This document shows positions 15,610-23,940 of a DNA stretch of 42,662 nt, piece by piece. Origin of the DNA: Novosphingobium sp. Chol11 (lineage in GTDB: Bacteria > Pseudomonadota > Alphaproteobacteria > Sphingomonadales > Sphingomonadaceae); the NCBI GenBank assembly GCA_945906105.1, contig CAMDQO010000025.1:1-42662 (forward strand). Direction: 5' to 3'. The notes below the pieces were generated by a model that saw only the letters and a list, made by a program, of their open reading frames with translations, was not told the DNA's origin and ran no database searches. The position numbers and the translations under genes are program-made. Every line of letters begins with the position of its first letter. Positions within the stretch are counted from its first letter, which is position 1.

Positions 15610-16827
15610 ATGCGTCCCTTTGCCCTATTTGCCTGCCTGCTCAGTGTTGCCGCCGTCATCACGGTTTCGGCAACCGCGCAGCAATCAGCGAATTATGACA
15701 CCGAAGGCGAAGCGCGTCAGGCACTGATCGAAGCGCAGCGCGAAGGCCAGGTGGCGCGGATCCGTGCCGAACAGCTTGAACGCACCGCCGCAGAAGCAGG
15801 TGCCGCCGCCAATCGCACCGCACAGGAAGCCGCTGCTGCAGCTGCGCGTATTCAGGAGGCCCAGGCTCAGATCGGCGCACGCCAGGCCGATATGCGCATC
15901 ATCGATCAGCAGCGTGAGGCATTGCGCGCGACATTGGCCCAGCGTCAGCAGCCGGTGGTGCGGCTGACGGCGGCCTTGCAGCGACTCTCCCGCCGTCCCT
16001 TGCTGCTCACCCTGCTGCGCCCCGGTTCGCTGCAAGACACCATGCATATGCGCGCCATGCTGGATACCATGCTGCCGCAGGTCCAACGCCGGACTTCTGC
16101 GCTGCGCGGGGAGATTGATCGCAGCAAAGCACTGCGCGACAAGGCGCAAGCCGCCGTGGCATTGCTGAGCACCGAGCAGAAAGAACTTAACCGCAGGCGT
16201 GATGTGCTGACCGCGCTTGAAACCCGTCAGCGGCTCGCGCTGCGTTCGGCCAGCGGCAGTGCCGACCGTGAGGCAGAGCGTGCGCTGGCTTTGGCTGAAC
16301 AAGCGCGCGATCTGGATTCGCTGACCGATGATCTGGGCCGCGCCGGGGCGCTGCGCGATCAGCTGGCCCAGCTTCCCGGCCCGGTAATGCGGCCCGCCAA
16401 TCCGCAATTATCGCAAGTGTCGAGCGTAACCCAGCCATCGCCGCCACCCGCACAAAAGCCTGCTCCAGCTTTTCTGATGCCGGTACAGGGCAAGCTGGTG
16501 GCCGGTTTTGGCGCAGTCAATGCAGGCGGCCCGGTATCACGCGGAATTGCCTTGTCAGCGCGTGGTGGGGCGCAGGCGGTTGCTCCGGCCCCTGGCCGCG
16601 TTGCCTTTGCCGGGCCCTATCGCGGCTATGGTGCTATCGTCATTATTGACCACGGCAATGGCTGGACCAGTCTGGTCACTGGGCTGGCTCAGATTGACGT
16701 GCGGGTGGGGGAGCAATTGGTTGCCGGATCACCGCTCGGGCTGGCCGGGCCGGGCCGTCCGGTGGTGAATCTGGAACTTCGCCGCGATGGCCAGCTGGTC
16801 AATCCGCTCGATTTTGCCAAGCTGTAA
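15610..16827 (+). CDS. EnvC-like murein hydrolase activator (degenerate LytM)
   Basis: The 405-residue product starts with a signal peptide (MRPFALFACLLSVAAVITVSATAQ). A long Ala/Gln/Arg-rich coiled-coil follows, about residues 30-240, then a Pro-rich linker and a C-terminal LytM/M23 domain. The zinc ligands are lost. The place of HxGxD reads SRGIALSARGG and that of HLHFE reads VVNLELRRDG, so it should not cut peptidoglycan itself. This is the layout of EnvC, which activates amidases during septum splitting. ATG 15610 was chosen because it starts the signal peptide. The gene lies between rlmH and ctpA, a common alphaproteobacterial order. Confidence 0.85.
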   Translation: MRPFALFACLLSVAAVITVSATAQQSANYDTEGEARQALIEAQREGQVARIRAEQLERTAAEAGAAANRTAQEAAAAAARIQEAQAQIGARQADMRIIDQQREALRATLAQRQQPVVRLTAALQRLSRRPLLLTLLRPGSLQDTMHMRAMLDTMLPQVQRRTSALRGEIDRSKALRDKAQAAVALLSTEQKELNRRRDVLTALETRQRLALRSASGSADREAERALALAEQARDLDSLTDDLGRAGALRDQLAQLPGPVMRPANPQLSQVSSVTQPSPPPAQKPAPAFLMPVQGKLVAGFGAVNAGGPVSRGIALSARGGAQAVAPAPGRVAFAGPYRGYGAIVIIDHGNGWTSLVTGLAQIDVRVGEQLVAGSPLGLAGPGRPVVNLELRRDGQLVNPLDFAKL

Positions 16828-16937
16828 ATCAAAATGTGAATTGGGTTCATCGACGCGAAAATGCTGCTGGCAGACGCCATCTGGCGTTAAGCTTCGCCAG
16901 CATATAGACTCAAATCGAAATCACAGGGACTATCCCG

Positions 16938-18278
16938 ATGTCAAAGAAGCTCTCATCCTTCACACGCATGGCCCTGCTGGCTGGTGCCGTCACCTTGTTG
17001 CCAGCCACGACCGCAGGCCTCGCTGCGGTGGATGGCCGTGCCGGGCCTGAATTCGGCAAGCTTTACACCATCTACCAGCTGGTCAAGGCCAACTATGTCG
17101 ATGCCACTGACGATGACAAACTGGTCAAGGGTGCGATTGATGGCATGCTCGCCAGCCTTGATCCGCATTCGGAATATCTCGAAGGCTCCAGCCTGACGCG
17201 GCTCGATACCATGATCGACGGCTCTTACTCAGGACTTGGTCTGTCGGTGGTGATGGATCAGGATACAGTCAAGGTTGTTGCCCCGATGCGCGGCAGTCCC
17301 GCTGCTGCTGCCGGAGTCAAGGCGGGTGATTACATCACGCACCTTGATGGTAAGTTGATCTATGGCCTGCCGCTCGATGATGCGGTGGCCAAGATGCGCG
17401 GTGAAGCGGGTAGCAATATCCGCCTGACAGTGTTCCGTTCAGGCCGCGATGAAGCGTTTGACATCACCGTGAAGCGCGGGGTCATCACGCTTGAGCCGGT
17501 GACATTCAAGCTGACCGATGGCGTGGGTGTGATCACCGTCAATGAATTCAGCCGCGATGTTGGCAATTACGTCAACAACGCCATGGCCGAAATGACCAAA
17601 CAGAACGGCAAGAAATTGACCGGTGTGGTGCTTGATCTCAGGCAGAACCCCGGTGGTTCGCTGGATGAGGCGATTGCCATGTCGGACCTGTTCCTGACCA
17701 CGGGCGATATCGTATCGCAGCGCGGGCGCGTTGCCTCGGAGAATGAATTCTACCGTGCCGAATCGATGTTCAAGGGCGATGTCGCGGGCGGGCTGCCGAT
17801 TATCGTGCTGATTGATGCGGGCTCGGCCTCGGCCTCTGAAATCGTCGCTGGTGCCCTGCAGGATCAACGCCGCGCCCTGATCATGGGTGAGCGCAGCTTT
17901 GGCAAGGGCTCGGTCCAGTCAATGATCCGGCTGGATCGCACCCATGCGGTGAAGCTGACCACCGCGCGCTATTTCACCCCGGCGGGCCGTTCGGTGCAGG
18001 AAGGCGGGATAGAGCCGGATATCCGGGTGCCGCAAATCTCCGATCCCGATGCCGCCAAGCGTGCGCGGCTGTCGCTGCGCGAGAGCGATCTGCGCGGGCA
18101 TCTGGTGAATGAGGTGAACATGGACGACAAGAAGCTTGAGAGCGACAAGATGGACGATCCGCGCTTCAAACAGACGGCTGAACAGCTGAAAACACAAGGC
18201 ATCACCGATTTCCAGCTGAGCTATGCGATCTCGACGCTGCGGCGCTCGGGCGGGGCGCTGCTGGCCAAGGGCAAGTAA
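16938..18278 (+). CDS. ctpA: C-terminal processing peptidase, S41 family
   Basis: This 446-residue periplasmic serine protease has an N-terminal signal sequence of about 30 residues. A PDZ domain follows (SGLGLSVVMDQDTVKVVAPMRGSPAAAAGVKAGDYITHLDG), then the S41 catalytic core with GVVLDLRQNPGGSLDEA. The nucleophile is Ser298 in AGSASASEI and the general base is Lys323 in FGKGSVQ, numbered by comparison with E. coli Tsp. The Asp-rich C-terminal tail (MDDKKLESDKMDD) is typical. It trims periplasmic proteins. The 110-bp gap upstream may contain a promoter, but the gene probably also belongs to the envC transcript. Confidence 0.95.
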   Translation: MSKKLSSFTRMALLAGAVTLLPATTAGLAAVDGRAGPEFGKLYTIYQLVKANYVDATDDDKLVKGAIDGMLASLDPHSEYLEGSSLTRLDTMIDGSYSGLGLSVVMDQDTVKVVAPMRGSPAAAAGVKAGDYITHLDGKLIYGLPLDDAVAKMRGEAGSNIRLTVFRSGRDEAFDITVKRGVITLEPVTFKLTDGVGVITVNEFSRDVGNYVNNAMAEMTKQNGKKLTGVVLDLRQNPGGSLDEAIAMSDLFLTTGDIVSQRGRVASENEFYRAESMFKGDVAGGLPIIVLIDAGSASASEIVAGALQDQRRALIMGERSFGKGSVQSMIRLDRTHAVKLTTARYFTPAGRSVQEGGIEPDIRVPQISDPDAAKRARLSLRESDLRGHLVNEVNMDDKKLESDKMDDPRFKQTAEQLKTQGITDFQLSYAISTLRRSGGALLAKGK

Positions 18279-18282
18279 GGCG

Positions 18283-18750
18283 ATGGCTGCACGCGCCGCA
18301 CTTCACCGGGCACGATGGCTGGCCTTGCTGGTGCCGGCAGCGCTGCTCGGCGGGGCTTATATCTCGGAGTATGGCTTCGGCCTGTACCCCTGCGAGATGT
18401 GCTGGTGGCAGCGTTATGCCCATTTTGCAGCACTTGGTTTTGCGCTCTTCGCATTTGCCTTCAAGCAAGCGCGCTGGCCGGTGGTTCTCGCCGCTCTGGC
18501 AATCCTCGCCTCGGGGCTGATTGGTGCTTATCATGCCGGGGTCGAGTATAAATGGTGGGAAGGTTTTACCGCCTGCACCAGCCTCGTCGCCAAAGGCGGC
18601 AATCCGCTCGACGCGATTCTCGCCGCACCGACGATCCGCTGCGATGAAGTGCAATGGAAGCTTTTGGGCATTTCGCTGGCAGGCTTCAACTTCCTGCTTT
18701 CCACCGCTGGCACACTCGCGGTGTTTGCCGCTTTGAGGCGCAGACGATGA
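18283..18750 (+). CDS. dsbB: DsbB-family disulfide bond formation protein
   Basis: DsbB is the inner-membrane quinone reductase that reoxidises DsbA. The 155-residue product has four hydrophobic helices. The first periplasmic loop holds the CEMC pair (Cys37, Cys40), and the second loop holds Cys98 (FTACTS) and Cys120 (TIRCDE), so both redox pairs are present. The start at ATG 18283 comes 4 bp after the ctpA stop. A longer frame begins inside ctpA and is not supported. The stop overlaps coq7 by 4 bp, which links disulfide formation with ubiquinone synthesis on one message. Confidence 0.92.
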   Translation: MAARAALHRARWLALLVPAALLGGAYISEYGFGLYPCEMCWWQRYAHFAALGFALFAFAFKQARWPVVLAALAILASGLIGAYHAGVEYKWWEGFTACTSLVAKGGNPLDAILAAPTIRCDEVQWKLLGISLAGFNFLLSTAGTLAVFAALRRRR

Positions 18751-19265
18751 GTATAGCACGCTCGGCAAAAATGCTCCGCGTCGATCAGGCGGGCGAATAT
18801 GGCGCGACGCGCATTTACGCGGGGCAAATGGCGGTGATGGGGAGCCGCGCGCCGCATTCATCCGCGATTGCCGCCATGGCGGCGCAGGAGGCGGACCATC
18901 GCCAGCGTTTTGATGCGCTGATTGCCGAACGGGGCGTGCGGCCTACCGTATTGCAACCGCTGTGGTCGGTCGCGGGCTTTGCTCTCGGCGCGGCGACCGC
19001 CTTGCTCGGGCCGGAAGCGGCCATGGCCTGCACGGCGGCTATCGAGCAAGAGATTGACCTCCATTATACCGCCCAGCTCGATGAACTTGCGGACGGAAGC
19101 GATCCTGAACTCGCGGGCATGATTGCAGACTTTCGCGATGATGAGCGCGAGCATCTGGAAACTGCAATGGCGGCGGGAGCCGAAAAGGCACCGGCCTATC
19201 CACTGTTGTCCGGCGCGATTCGTATGGGTTGCCGAATGGCGATCCGTCTTTCCGAGCGAATTTGA
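18747..19265 (+). CDS. coq7: Demethoxyubiquinone hydroxylase Coq7
   Basis: Coq7 is a di-iron monooxygenase that hydroxylates demethoxyubiquinone in the last steps of ubiquinone synthesis. The 172-residue product has the six iron ligands in the expected order: Glu in DQAGEYGA, EADH with Glu and His, Glu in AIEQEIDLHY, and the EREHLE pair. Length is standard. ATG 18747 overlaps the dsbB stop in ATGA and gives the canonical start MSIARSAKMLRVDQAGEYGA; an upstream frame is a shadow in dsbB. It is peripheral to the membrane. Confidence 0.95.
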   Translation: MSIARSAKMLRVDQAGEYGATRIYAGQMAVMGSRAPHSSAIAAMAAQEADHRQRFDALIAERGVRPTVLQPLWSVAGFALGAATALLGPEAAMACTAAIEQEIDLHYTAQLDELADGSDPELAGMIADFRDDEREHLETAMAAGAEKAPAYPLLSGAIRMGCRMAIRLSERI

Positions 19266-19379
19266 TCCCTCGCAATGCGCGGGCAATCGGCACGCTTCAT
19301 CTACCGTTCAAGTCATCTACCGTTCAGGGGCCATCCGCCCTATATGGGCTTCAAGGCCTCGCTTCAGGAGTTTGATTCC

Positions 19380-19940
19380 ATGCGTTTGACCATTGCTTTT
19401 GCCGCAGCTGCCACACTGGCCGCAGGCGCTCTGCCAGCAGTTGCGCAGGACAGTTCCGGTGGCGAAAAGGTCAATGCGCTGATCGTCTATGGCGATGATA
19501 AATGCCCCGAACCCATTGGCGATGAAATCACCATCTGCGCCCGCAAGCCCGAGCGGGAGCGGTTTCGTATTCCGCAGGGACTGCGCGAAACCCCATCGGC
19601 CACCAGTGCATCCTGGAACAGCCGGGTGATGGCCTATGAGCGTGTCGGCAAGACCGGTACGCTCAGCTGCACCCCCACCGGCCCGGGCGGCTGGACCGGC
19701 TGTTCGCAGAAGTTGATCGACGCTTCCTATGCCGAAAAGCAGGGTGAAGACCTGCAGTTCAGCGCCATAGTCGAGGCGGAGCGCAACAAGCGTCTGGCCA
19801 CGCTCGATGCCGATGCTGCGGCGACGCAGGCGCGCGTCGAACAGGCGGAAAAGGAGTTTGACGCGCGCAAACGTGCCGAACAGGATCCCAATCCCAACGC
19901 TGATCCAGCGCCCGCACCGCCAGTGCCCTCGGGCAAATAG
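19380..19940 (+). CDS. Secreted hypothetical protein
   Basis: The 186-residue product has a clear signal peptide (MRLTIAFAAAATLAAGALPAVAQ, cut likely after AVAQ). A mature region with CPEPIGDEITICARKPERERFRIPQGLRE follows, then a Gly/Trp segment with two further cysteines (LSCTPTGPGGWTGCSQ), a helical Glu/Arg/Ala-rich stretch and a Pro-rich end. I know this general pattern from unnamed sphingomonad periplasmic proteins but cannot give a function. Four cysteines could form two disulfides, which is notable downstream of dsbB. CAGGAG at 19365-19370 supports the ATG at 19380. Confidence 0.75.
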   Translation: MRLTIAFAAAATLAAGALPAVAQDSSGGEKVNALIVYGDDKCPEPIGDEITICARKPERERFRIPQGLRETPSATSASWNSRVMAYERVGKTGTLSCTPTGPGGWTGCSQKLIDASYAEKQGEDLQFSAIVEAERNKRLATLDADAAATQARVEQAEKEFDARKRAEQDPNPNADPAPAPPVPSGK

Positions 19941-19960
19941 CCTTTACGCCGGTGATTTAA

Positions 19961-19983
19961 CCTTAACCCCCGATGGGTTAGGG
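19961..19983 (+). promoter_or_regulatory. Hairpin just upstream of wecB
   Basis: CCTTAACCC (19961-19969) and GGGTTAGGG (19975-19983) pair over 9 bp with one mismatch around a 5-nt loop. The second arm includes the AGGG that is the best ribosome-binding site for the wecB ATG at 19990, so folding could hide it. The hairpin could also mark the end of the upstream transcript. Confidence 0.35.
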
Positions 19984-19989
19984 TGAGGC

Positions 19990-21135
19990 ATGACTGCTCA
20001 GCATCCCACCAAGATCCTTGTCGTCTTCGGCACCCGTCCCGAAGCGATCAAGCTGTTTCCCGTCGTCGCGGCGCTCAAGGCGGATCCGCGGTTTGATTGC
20101 AAGGTCTGCGTTTCGGCGCAGCATCGGGGCATGCTCGATCAGGTGCTCGATATCGCGGGCATCACTCCCGATCACGATCTCGATGTGATGAAGCCCGATC
20201 AGAGCCTCGATGCGCTGACCGCCACGCTCCTCACCGGGCTTGGCCGGGTGATGGACGGGGAAACTCCTGACCGGGTCATGGTCCAGGGCGATACCGCCAC
20301 CGCCATGTGCGGCGCACTCGCTGCCTATTATCGCAAAATTCCGGTCGACCATGTTGAGGCCGGTCTGCGCTCGGGCAATATCTATCACCCCTGGCCCGAA
20401 GAGGTGAACCGCAAGATCATCGGCGCGATGGCCAGCCTGCATTTTGCCCCCACCGAAGTCTCGGCAGCGGCGCTGATCGCCGAGAATGTCGATCCGGCGC
20501 GGGTGCATGTCACAGGCAACACCGTTATAGATGCGTTGCAGTGGGTTTCCACCCGCATTGCAGCGGAGCCAGAACTGGTCTCGGGCCTTGCCGAAATCGA
20601 GGCGCGGTTTGCTGGTAAACGGATCATCGGCGTCACCAGCCACCGCCGCGAAAACTTTGGCGGCGGGCTTGAAAACATTGCCGAAGCCATTCGCCAGATC
20701 GCCCAGCGCGATGATGTGGCGCTGGTGTTTCCGGTCCACCCCAATCCCAGTGTCCGCGCGGTGATGGATGCGGCGCTCAAAGGCCTGCCCAACGTGGCGA
20801 TGATCGAGCCGCTCGACTATCCGCACTTCGCCCGCCTGCTCGGCATGTGCGAGATCATGCTGACTGACAGCGGCGGCGTGCAGGAGGAAGCCCCGGCGCT
20901 GGGGCGTCCGGTGCTGGTCATGCGCGAAACCACCGAGCGGCCCGAAGGCGTGGCGGCGGGCACGGCCAAGCTGGTCGGCACCGATGTCACTACTATCGTT
21001 ACCGGATTGTTCAAACTTCTCGACGATAAGGCAGCCTACGAATCTATGGCGCGCGCCCATAATCCTTTCGGGGACGGGCAGACCGCGCGCCGCATCGTGG
21101 AGTTGTTGCTACGTGAAATCGGACAAGAAGCCTGA
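19990..21135 (+). CDS. wecB: UDP-N-acetylglucosamine 2-epimerase, non-hydrolysing
   Basis: WecB interconverts UDP-GlcNAc and UDP-ManNAc. The 381-residue product shows the GT-B-like fold with VVFGTRPEAIKLFPVV at the N-terminus, VQGDTATAMCGALAAYY, the substrate loop HVEAGLRSGN, VTSHRRENFGG, and the UDP-binding LTDSGGVQEEAPALG. All match non-hydrolysing bacterial epimerases. It is the first gene of the polysaccharide locus, and wecC starts inside its last 23 bases, so the two act in sequence to make UDP-ManNAcA. Confidence 0.95.
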   Translation: MTAQHPTKILVVFGTRPEAIKLFPVVAALKADPRFDCKVCVSAQHRGMLDQVLDIAGITPDHDLDVMKPDQSLDALTATLLTGLGRVMDGETPDRVMVQGDTATAMCGALAAYYRKIPVDHVEAGLRSGNIYHPWPEEVNRKIIGAMASLHFAPTEVSAAALIAENVDPARVHVTGNTVIDALQWVSTRIAAEPELVSGLAEIEARFAGKRIIGVTSHRRENFGGGLENIAEAIRQIAQRDDVALVFPVHPNPSVRAVMDAALKGLPNVAMIEPLDYPHFARLLGMCEIMLTDSGGVQEEAPALGRPVLVMRETTERPEGVAAGTAKLVGTDVTTIVTGLFKLLDDKAAYESMARAHNPFGDGQTARRIVELLLREIGQEA

Positions 21136-22414
21136 CGTTGCCGTAATCGGCCTTGGCTATATCGGCCTGCCCACCGCCGCCATTGTCGCCCGTTCGGGAT
21201 GCCGGGTTCACGGCGTCGATGTCTCGCCCCATGTGGTCGAGACGATCAATCGCGGCGAGATTCACATCGAGGAAGTCGATCTCGATGGCCTCGTTCAAGG
21301 CGTGGTTTCGCGCGGGCTGCTGACCGCATCGCTCGAAGTTCCCGAGGCCGATGTTTTCGTCATCGCCGTGCCGACACCTTTCGACAAGGACCACGCGCCC
21401 GACATTTCCTATGTCCTTGCCGCTGGTCGTTCGGTTGCCAAGGTGCTGAAAGTAGGCGATATTGTTATCCTTGAATCGACCTCACCAGTCGGCACCACCG
21501 AAGCATTGCGCGACATGATTGCCGAAATGCGCCCCGATCTGAAGTGCCCCGGATTGACCTCCGAAATCCCCGATATTTCGGTCGCCTACTGCCCCGAGCG
21601 CGTGCTGCCGGGAAAAATCCTTGAGGAGCTGACCAACAACGATCGCTCGATCGGCGGCATCACCCCGCGCTGTGCGCGGAAAGCTCTGGCCTTCTACAAG
21701 CTGTTCGTGCGCGGCACCTGCATCACCACAGACTCGCGCTCGGCGGAAATGACCAAGCTGGTCGAAAACGCCTACCGCGACGTCAACATCGCCTTTGCCA
21801 ACGAGCTGTCGATCATTTCGGACAAGCTCGGCCTTGATGTCTGGGAGGTGATCCGCCTCGCCAACCGCCACCCGCGCGTCAATATCCTCTCGCCCGGCCC
21901 CGGCGTCGGCGGGCACTGTATCGCGGTCGATCCGTGGTTCATCGTCCATTCCGCGCCCGAGGAAAGCCCGCTGATCCGCACTGCGCGCGGGGTCAATGAT
22001 TGCAAGATCCACCACGTTATCGCGCGGGCTGACGAGCTGGTGAAAGCCAATCCGCAGGCCAAGGTCGCCTGCCTCGGCCTCGCCTTCAAGGCCAACATCG
22101 ACGATTTCCGCGAAAGCCCCGCGCGGCTGGTGGCGGCGACTCTGGCGCGGCGTTTTGGGAGCCGGATTTCGGTGGTCGAACCCTATGCAGCGGAATTGCC
22201 GCGCGAATTTGAGGGCACCGGGGCGCAGCTGATCGACGTCGACACCGCGCTGGAACAATGCGACCTGCTGATCGTCCTCGTCGATCACGACGTCTTCCGC
22301 TCGGTGCCCTTGGCCGAGCGTGCGGGCAAAGTGGTGTACGATACGCGCGGGATATGGATGGATCAGCCGAAAGTTGCGGAGGCGGTGGTGCCGGGGTTAA
22401 GGTTGGCGAGCTGA
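21113..22414 (+). CDS. wecC: UDP-N-acetyl-D-mannosamine dehydrogenase
   Basis: WecC oxidises UDP-ManNAc twice to UDP-ManNAcA with NAD. The 433-residue protein has the Rossmann motif VIGLGYIGLPTAAIVA, the VPTPF segment, LESTSPVGTTE and the catalytic cysteine in GPGVGGHCIAVDPWF. The C-terminal UDP-binding domain includes GLAFKANIDDFRESPA. These match the WecC branch of the UDP-glucose/GDP-mannose dehydrogenase family. The GTG at 21113 lies within the wecB end and was chosen because it gives VKSDKKPDVAVIGLG; the longer frame runs inside wecB. The next plus-strand gene is over 400 bp away. Confidence 0.92.
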   Translation: MKSDKKPDVAVIGLGYIGLPTAAIVARSGCRVHGVDVSPHVVETINRGEIHIEEVDLDGLVQGVVSRGLLTASLEVPEADVFVIAVPTPFDKDHAPDISYVLAAGRSVAKVLKVGDIVILESTSPVGTTEALRDMIAEMRPDLKCPGLTSEIPDISVAYCPERVLPGKILEELTNNDRSIGGITPRCARKALAFYKLFVRGTCITTDSRSAEMTKLVENAYRDVNIAFANELSIISDKLGLDVWEVIRLANRHPRVNILSPGPGVGGHCIAVDPWFIVHSAPEESPLIRTARGVNDCKIHHVIARADELVKANPQAKVACLGLAFKANIDDFRESPARLVAATLARRFGSRISVVEPYAAELPREFEGTGAQLIDVDTALEQCDLLIVLVDHDVFRSVPLAERAGKVVYDTRGIWMDQPKVAEAVVPGLRLAS

Positions 22415-22454
22415 TCGCACTTCCACACCCCACACCTTCGTCCCACCCCATATA

Positions 22455-22550
22455 TTCGTCATTGCGAGGCCAAAGGCCGAAGCAATCCAGAGCCGTCACG
22501 CACAGCCGCTCTGGATTGCTTCATCGCTACGCTCCTCGCAATGACGAGAA
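22455..22550. repeat. Large REP-like inverted repeat
   Basis: CGTCATTGCGAGG (22457-22469) pairs with CCTCGCAATGACG (22534-22546), and GAAGCAATCCAGAG (22479-22492) pairs with CTCTGGATTGCTTC (22509-22522). Together they make a long imperfect hairpin of about 90 bp. The CGTCATTGCGAGG...GAAGCAATCCAGAG pattern is a very common intergenic repeat in sphingomonads and some other bacteria. It lies just after wecC and could act as a transcription barrier for that unit. Confidence 0.75.
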
Positions 22551-22826
22551 CTTACAGGGCGACAAAGCGGACACCTGTCACCCTGCGACACAATCATATT
22601 CACCTGTAAAATCAGCAATTTGGTCGAAAAATGCCAGCGGACACTTTCCCAACAAAACACCGTTCACCCTGTCAAAGAACGCGCAAGCGCAATGCCGCAC
22701 GCGAATAATGACAGGTTCAGGCGATGTAGGAAAATGAGTTGTTGAGCCGCTGCCTGCCGGACGGGAGCGGAACTTATTCACGAGTCAGCTGTTTATTCGA
22801 AAGGACAGAATTTCAGGAGAATTTCG
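22551..22826. other. AT-richer non-coding gap upstream of a microprotein gene
   Basis: This stretch has no convincing long frame and is less GC-rich than its surroundings. It contains a direct repeat AGCGGACAC (22566-22574 and 22636-22644) and several CACCTGT/CACCCTGT motifs. An inverted pair CCTGTCA (22668-22674) and TGACAGG (22709-22715) could fold in RNA. It probably holds the promoter and leader of the small gene at 22827. A small RNA cannot be excluded. Confidence 0.4.
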
Positions 22827-22904
22827 ATGGGCAAAGGACTGCTTCTCTGGCTGGTGGGCGTACCCATTCCAATTATCATCGTCCTGTGGTTGATCTTTAG
22901 TTGA
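22827..22904 (+). CDS. 25-residue single-span membrane microprotein
   Basis: ATG 22827 opens a 25-codon frame ending in TGA, preceded by a strong AGGAG at 22815-22819 with 7-bp spacing. The peptide has a short basic head (MGKG) and then a continuous hydrophobic stretch rich in Leu, Ile, Val and Trp with a Pro-Ile-Pro kink, enough for one membrane helix. I have a general memory of similar MGKG-x-LLWLLG-x-P peptides in sphingomonads, but no function is known to me. It is too short for usual gene finders. It converges on the epimerase gene with a gap of 12 bp. Confidence 0.65.
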   Translation: MGKGLLLWLVGVPIPIIIVLWLIFS

Positions 22905-22916
22905 GCAGCCCCTCCA

Positions 22917-23915
22917 TCAAATCCCGTGATACTCTTTATACCACGCGATAAACTTCGGCACGCCCACATCAATACTCGTCGTCGGCCTGTAGCCCAAGTC
23001 ACCCGAAATCGCGTCAATATCGGCAAAAGACTGCCGCACATCGCCGGGTTGCATTGGCTGGAAATCGATCTCGGCTTTCTTGCCCAGCTGTTCTTCCAGA
23101 ATCGAAATCACCTTCATCAGATGCTCTGACTTGTGGTTGCCGATGTTATAGAGCCGGTGCGGCTTGGTGCTGCCGCCGGCTTTCACCGCGCCATCATCGG
23201 GCGCGGGGTTATCCAGACAGGCGACAACCCCGGCGACGATATCCTCGATAAAGGTGAAATCGCGGTACATATCGCCGTTGTTGAACACCGGCAGCGGCTC
23301 TCCGGCGAGAATCTTTTGCGTGAAGGTCCACATCATCATGTCCGGGCGGCCCCAGGGACCATAGACGGTGAAAAAGCGCAGACCCGTCAGCGGCAAGCGA
23401 TAAAGATGGGCGTAGGTTTCGCTCATCAGCTCGTTCGCCTTCTTGGTTGCGGCATAGAGGCTGACTGGCTGATCGACGCGGTCTTTCACGGCAAACGGCA
23501 GTTTGGTGTTGCCGCCATAGACCGAGCTGGAGCTGGCATAGACCATGTTATCAAGGCTGCGGTGCCGCGCCACTTCGAGCAGGTTGAGGTGTCCGGCAAG
23601 GTTGGCGTTGAGATAGGCGTGCGGGTGAGTGATCGAATAGCGCACCCCGGCCTGCGCGCCCAAATGGACGACGCGGTCAAATTGATGCGGCTTTAGCGCG
23701 GCGACAAGTCCATCGTAATCGGCGAAGTCCTGACGCAGGAAGATGAAGCGATCCCCGCCTTCATCGCGCAGCTTTGCAAGGCGGGCCTCTTTCAGCCGCA
23801 CGTCATAGTAATCGTTGACGCAATCGACGCCGATCACGGTGTCGCCGCGCGCCAGCAGCACGCGGCTGAGAGAGAAACCGATGAACCCGGCCGCGCCGGT
23901 GACGAGAACTTTCAT
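22917..23915 (-). CDS. lpsL: UDP-glucuronate 4-epimerase
   Basis: This 332-residue short-chain dehydrogenase interconverts UDP-GlcA and UDP-GalA. The NAD site is TGAAGFIGFSLSRVLL, and the family segment GVDCVNDYYDVRLKEARL is diagnostic for GAE/LpsL enzymes. ASSSSVYGGNTKLPF, the catalytic SLYAATKKANE (Tyr-x-x-x-Lys) and RFFTVYGPWGRPDMM complete it. It would supply galacturonate for the polymer. UDP-glucose dehydrogenase, which makes the substrate, is not in the window. It is downstream of the sugar dehydrogenase and initiating transferase genes on the same strand, with a 188-bp repeat-bearing gap. Confidence 0.93.
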   Translation of the reverse strand: MKVLVTGAAGFIGFSLSRVLLARGDTVIGVDCVNDYYDVRLKEARLAKLRDEGGDRFIFLRQDFADYDGLVAALKPHQFDRVVHLGAQAGVRYSITHPHAYLNANLAGHLNLLEVARHRSLDNMVYASSSSVYGGNTKLPFAVKDRVDQPVSLYAATKKANELMSETYAHLYRLPLTGLRFFTVYGPWGRPDMMMWTFTQKILAGEPLPVFNNGDMYRDFTFIEDIVAGVVACLDNPAPDDGAVKAGGSTKPHRLYNIGNHKSEHLMKVISILEEQLGKKAEIDFQPMQPGDVRQSFADIDAISGDLGYRPTTSIDVGVPKFIAWYKEYHGI

Positions 23916-23940
23916 GATCGTCCTTTACTGCATAAATCCG

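Noticed and set aside
15610..16827. Active M23 endopeptidase call for the envC-like gene
   Set aside because: Both zinc-binding motifs are degenerate, so an activator role fits better.
19978..21060. 360-codon minus-strand frame opposite wecB
   Set aside because: Shadow of the clear wecB gene; no domain or ribosome-binding site.
22455..22550. Possible structured RNA or tRNA-like gene
   Set aside because: The arms match a common dispersed REP-like repeat and lack tRNA features.
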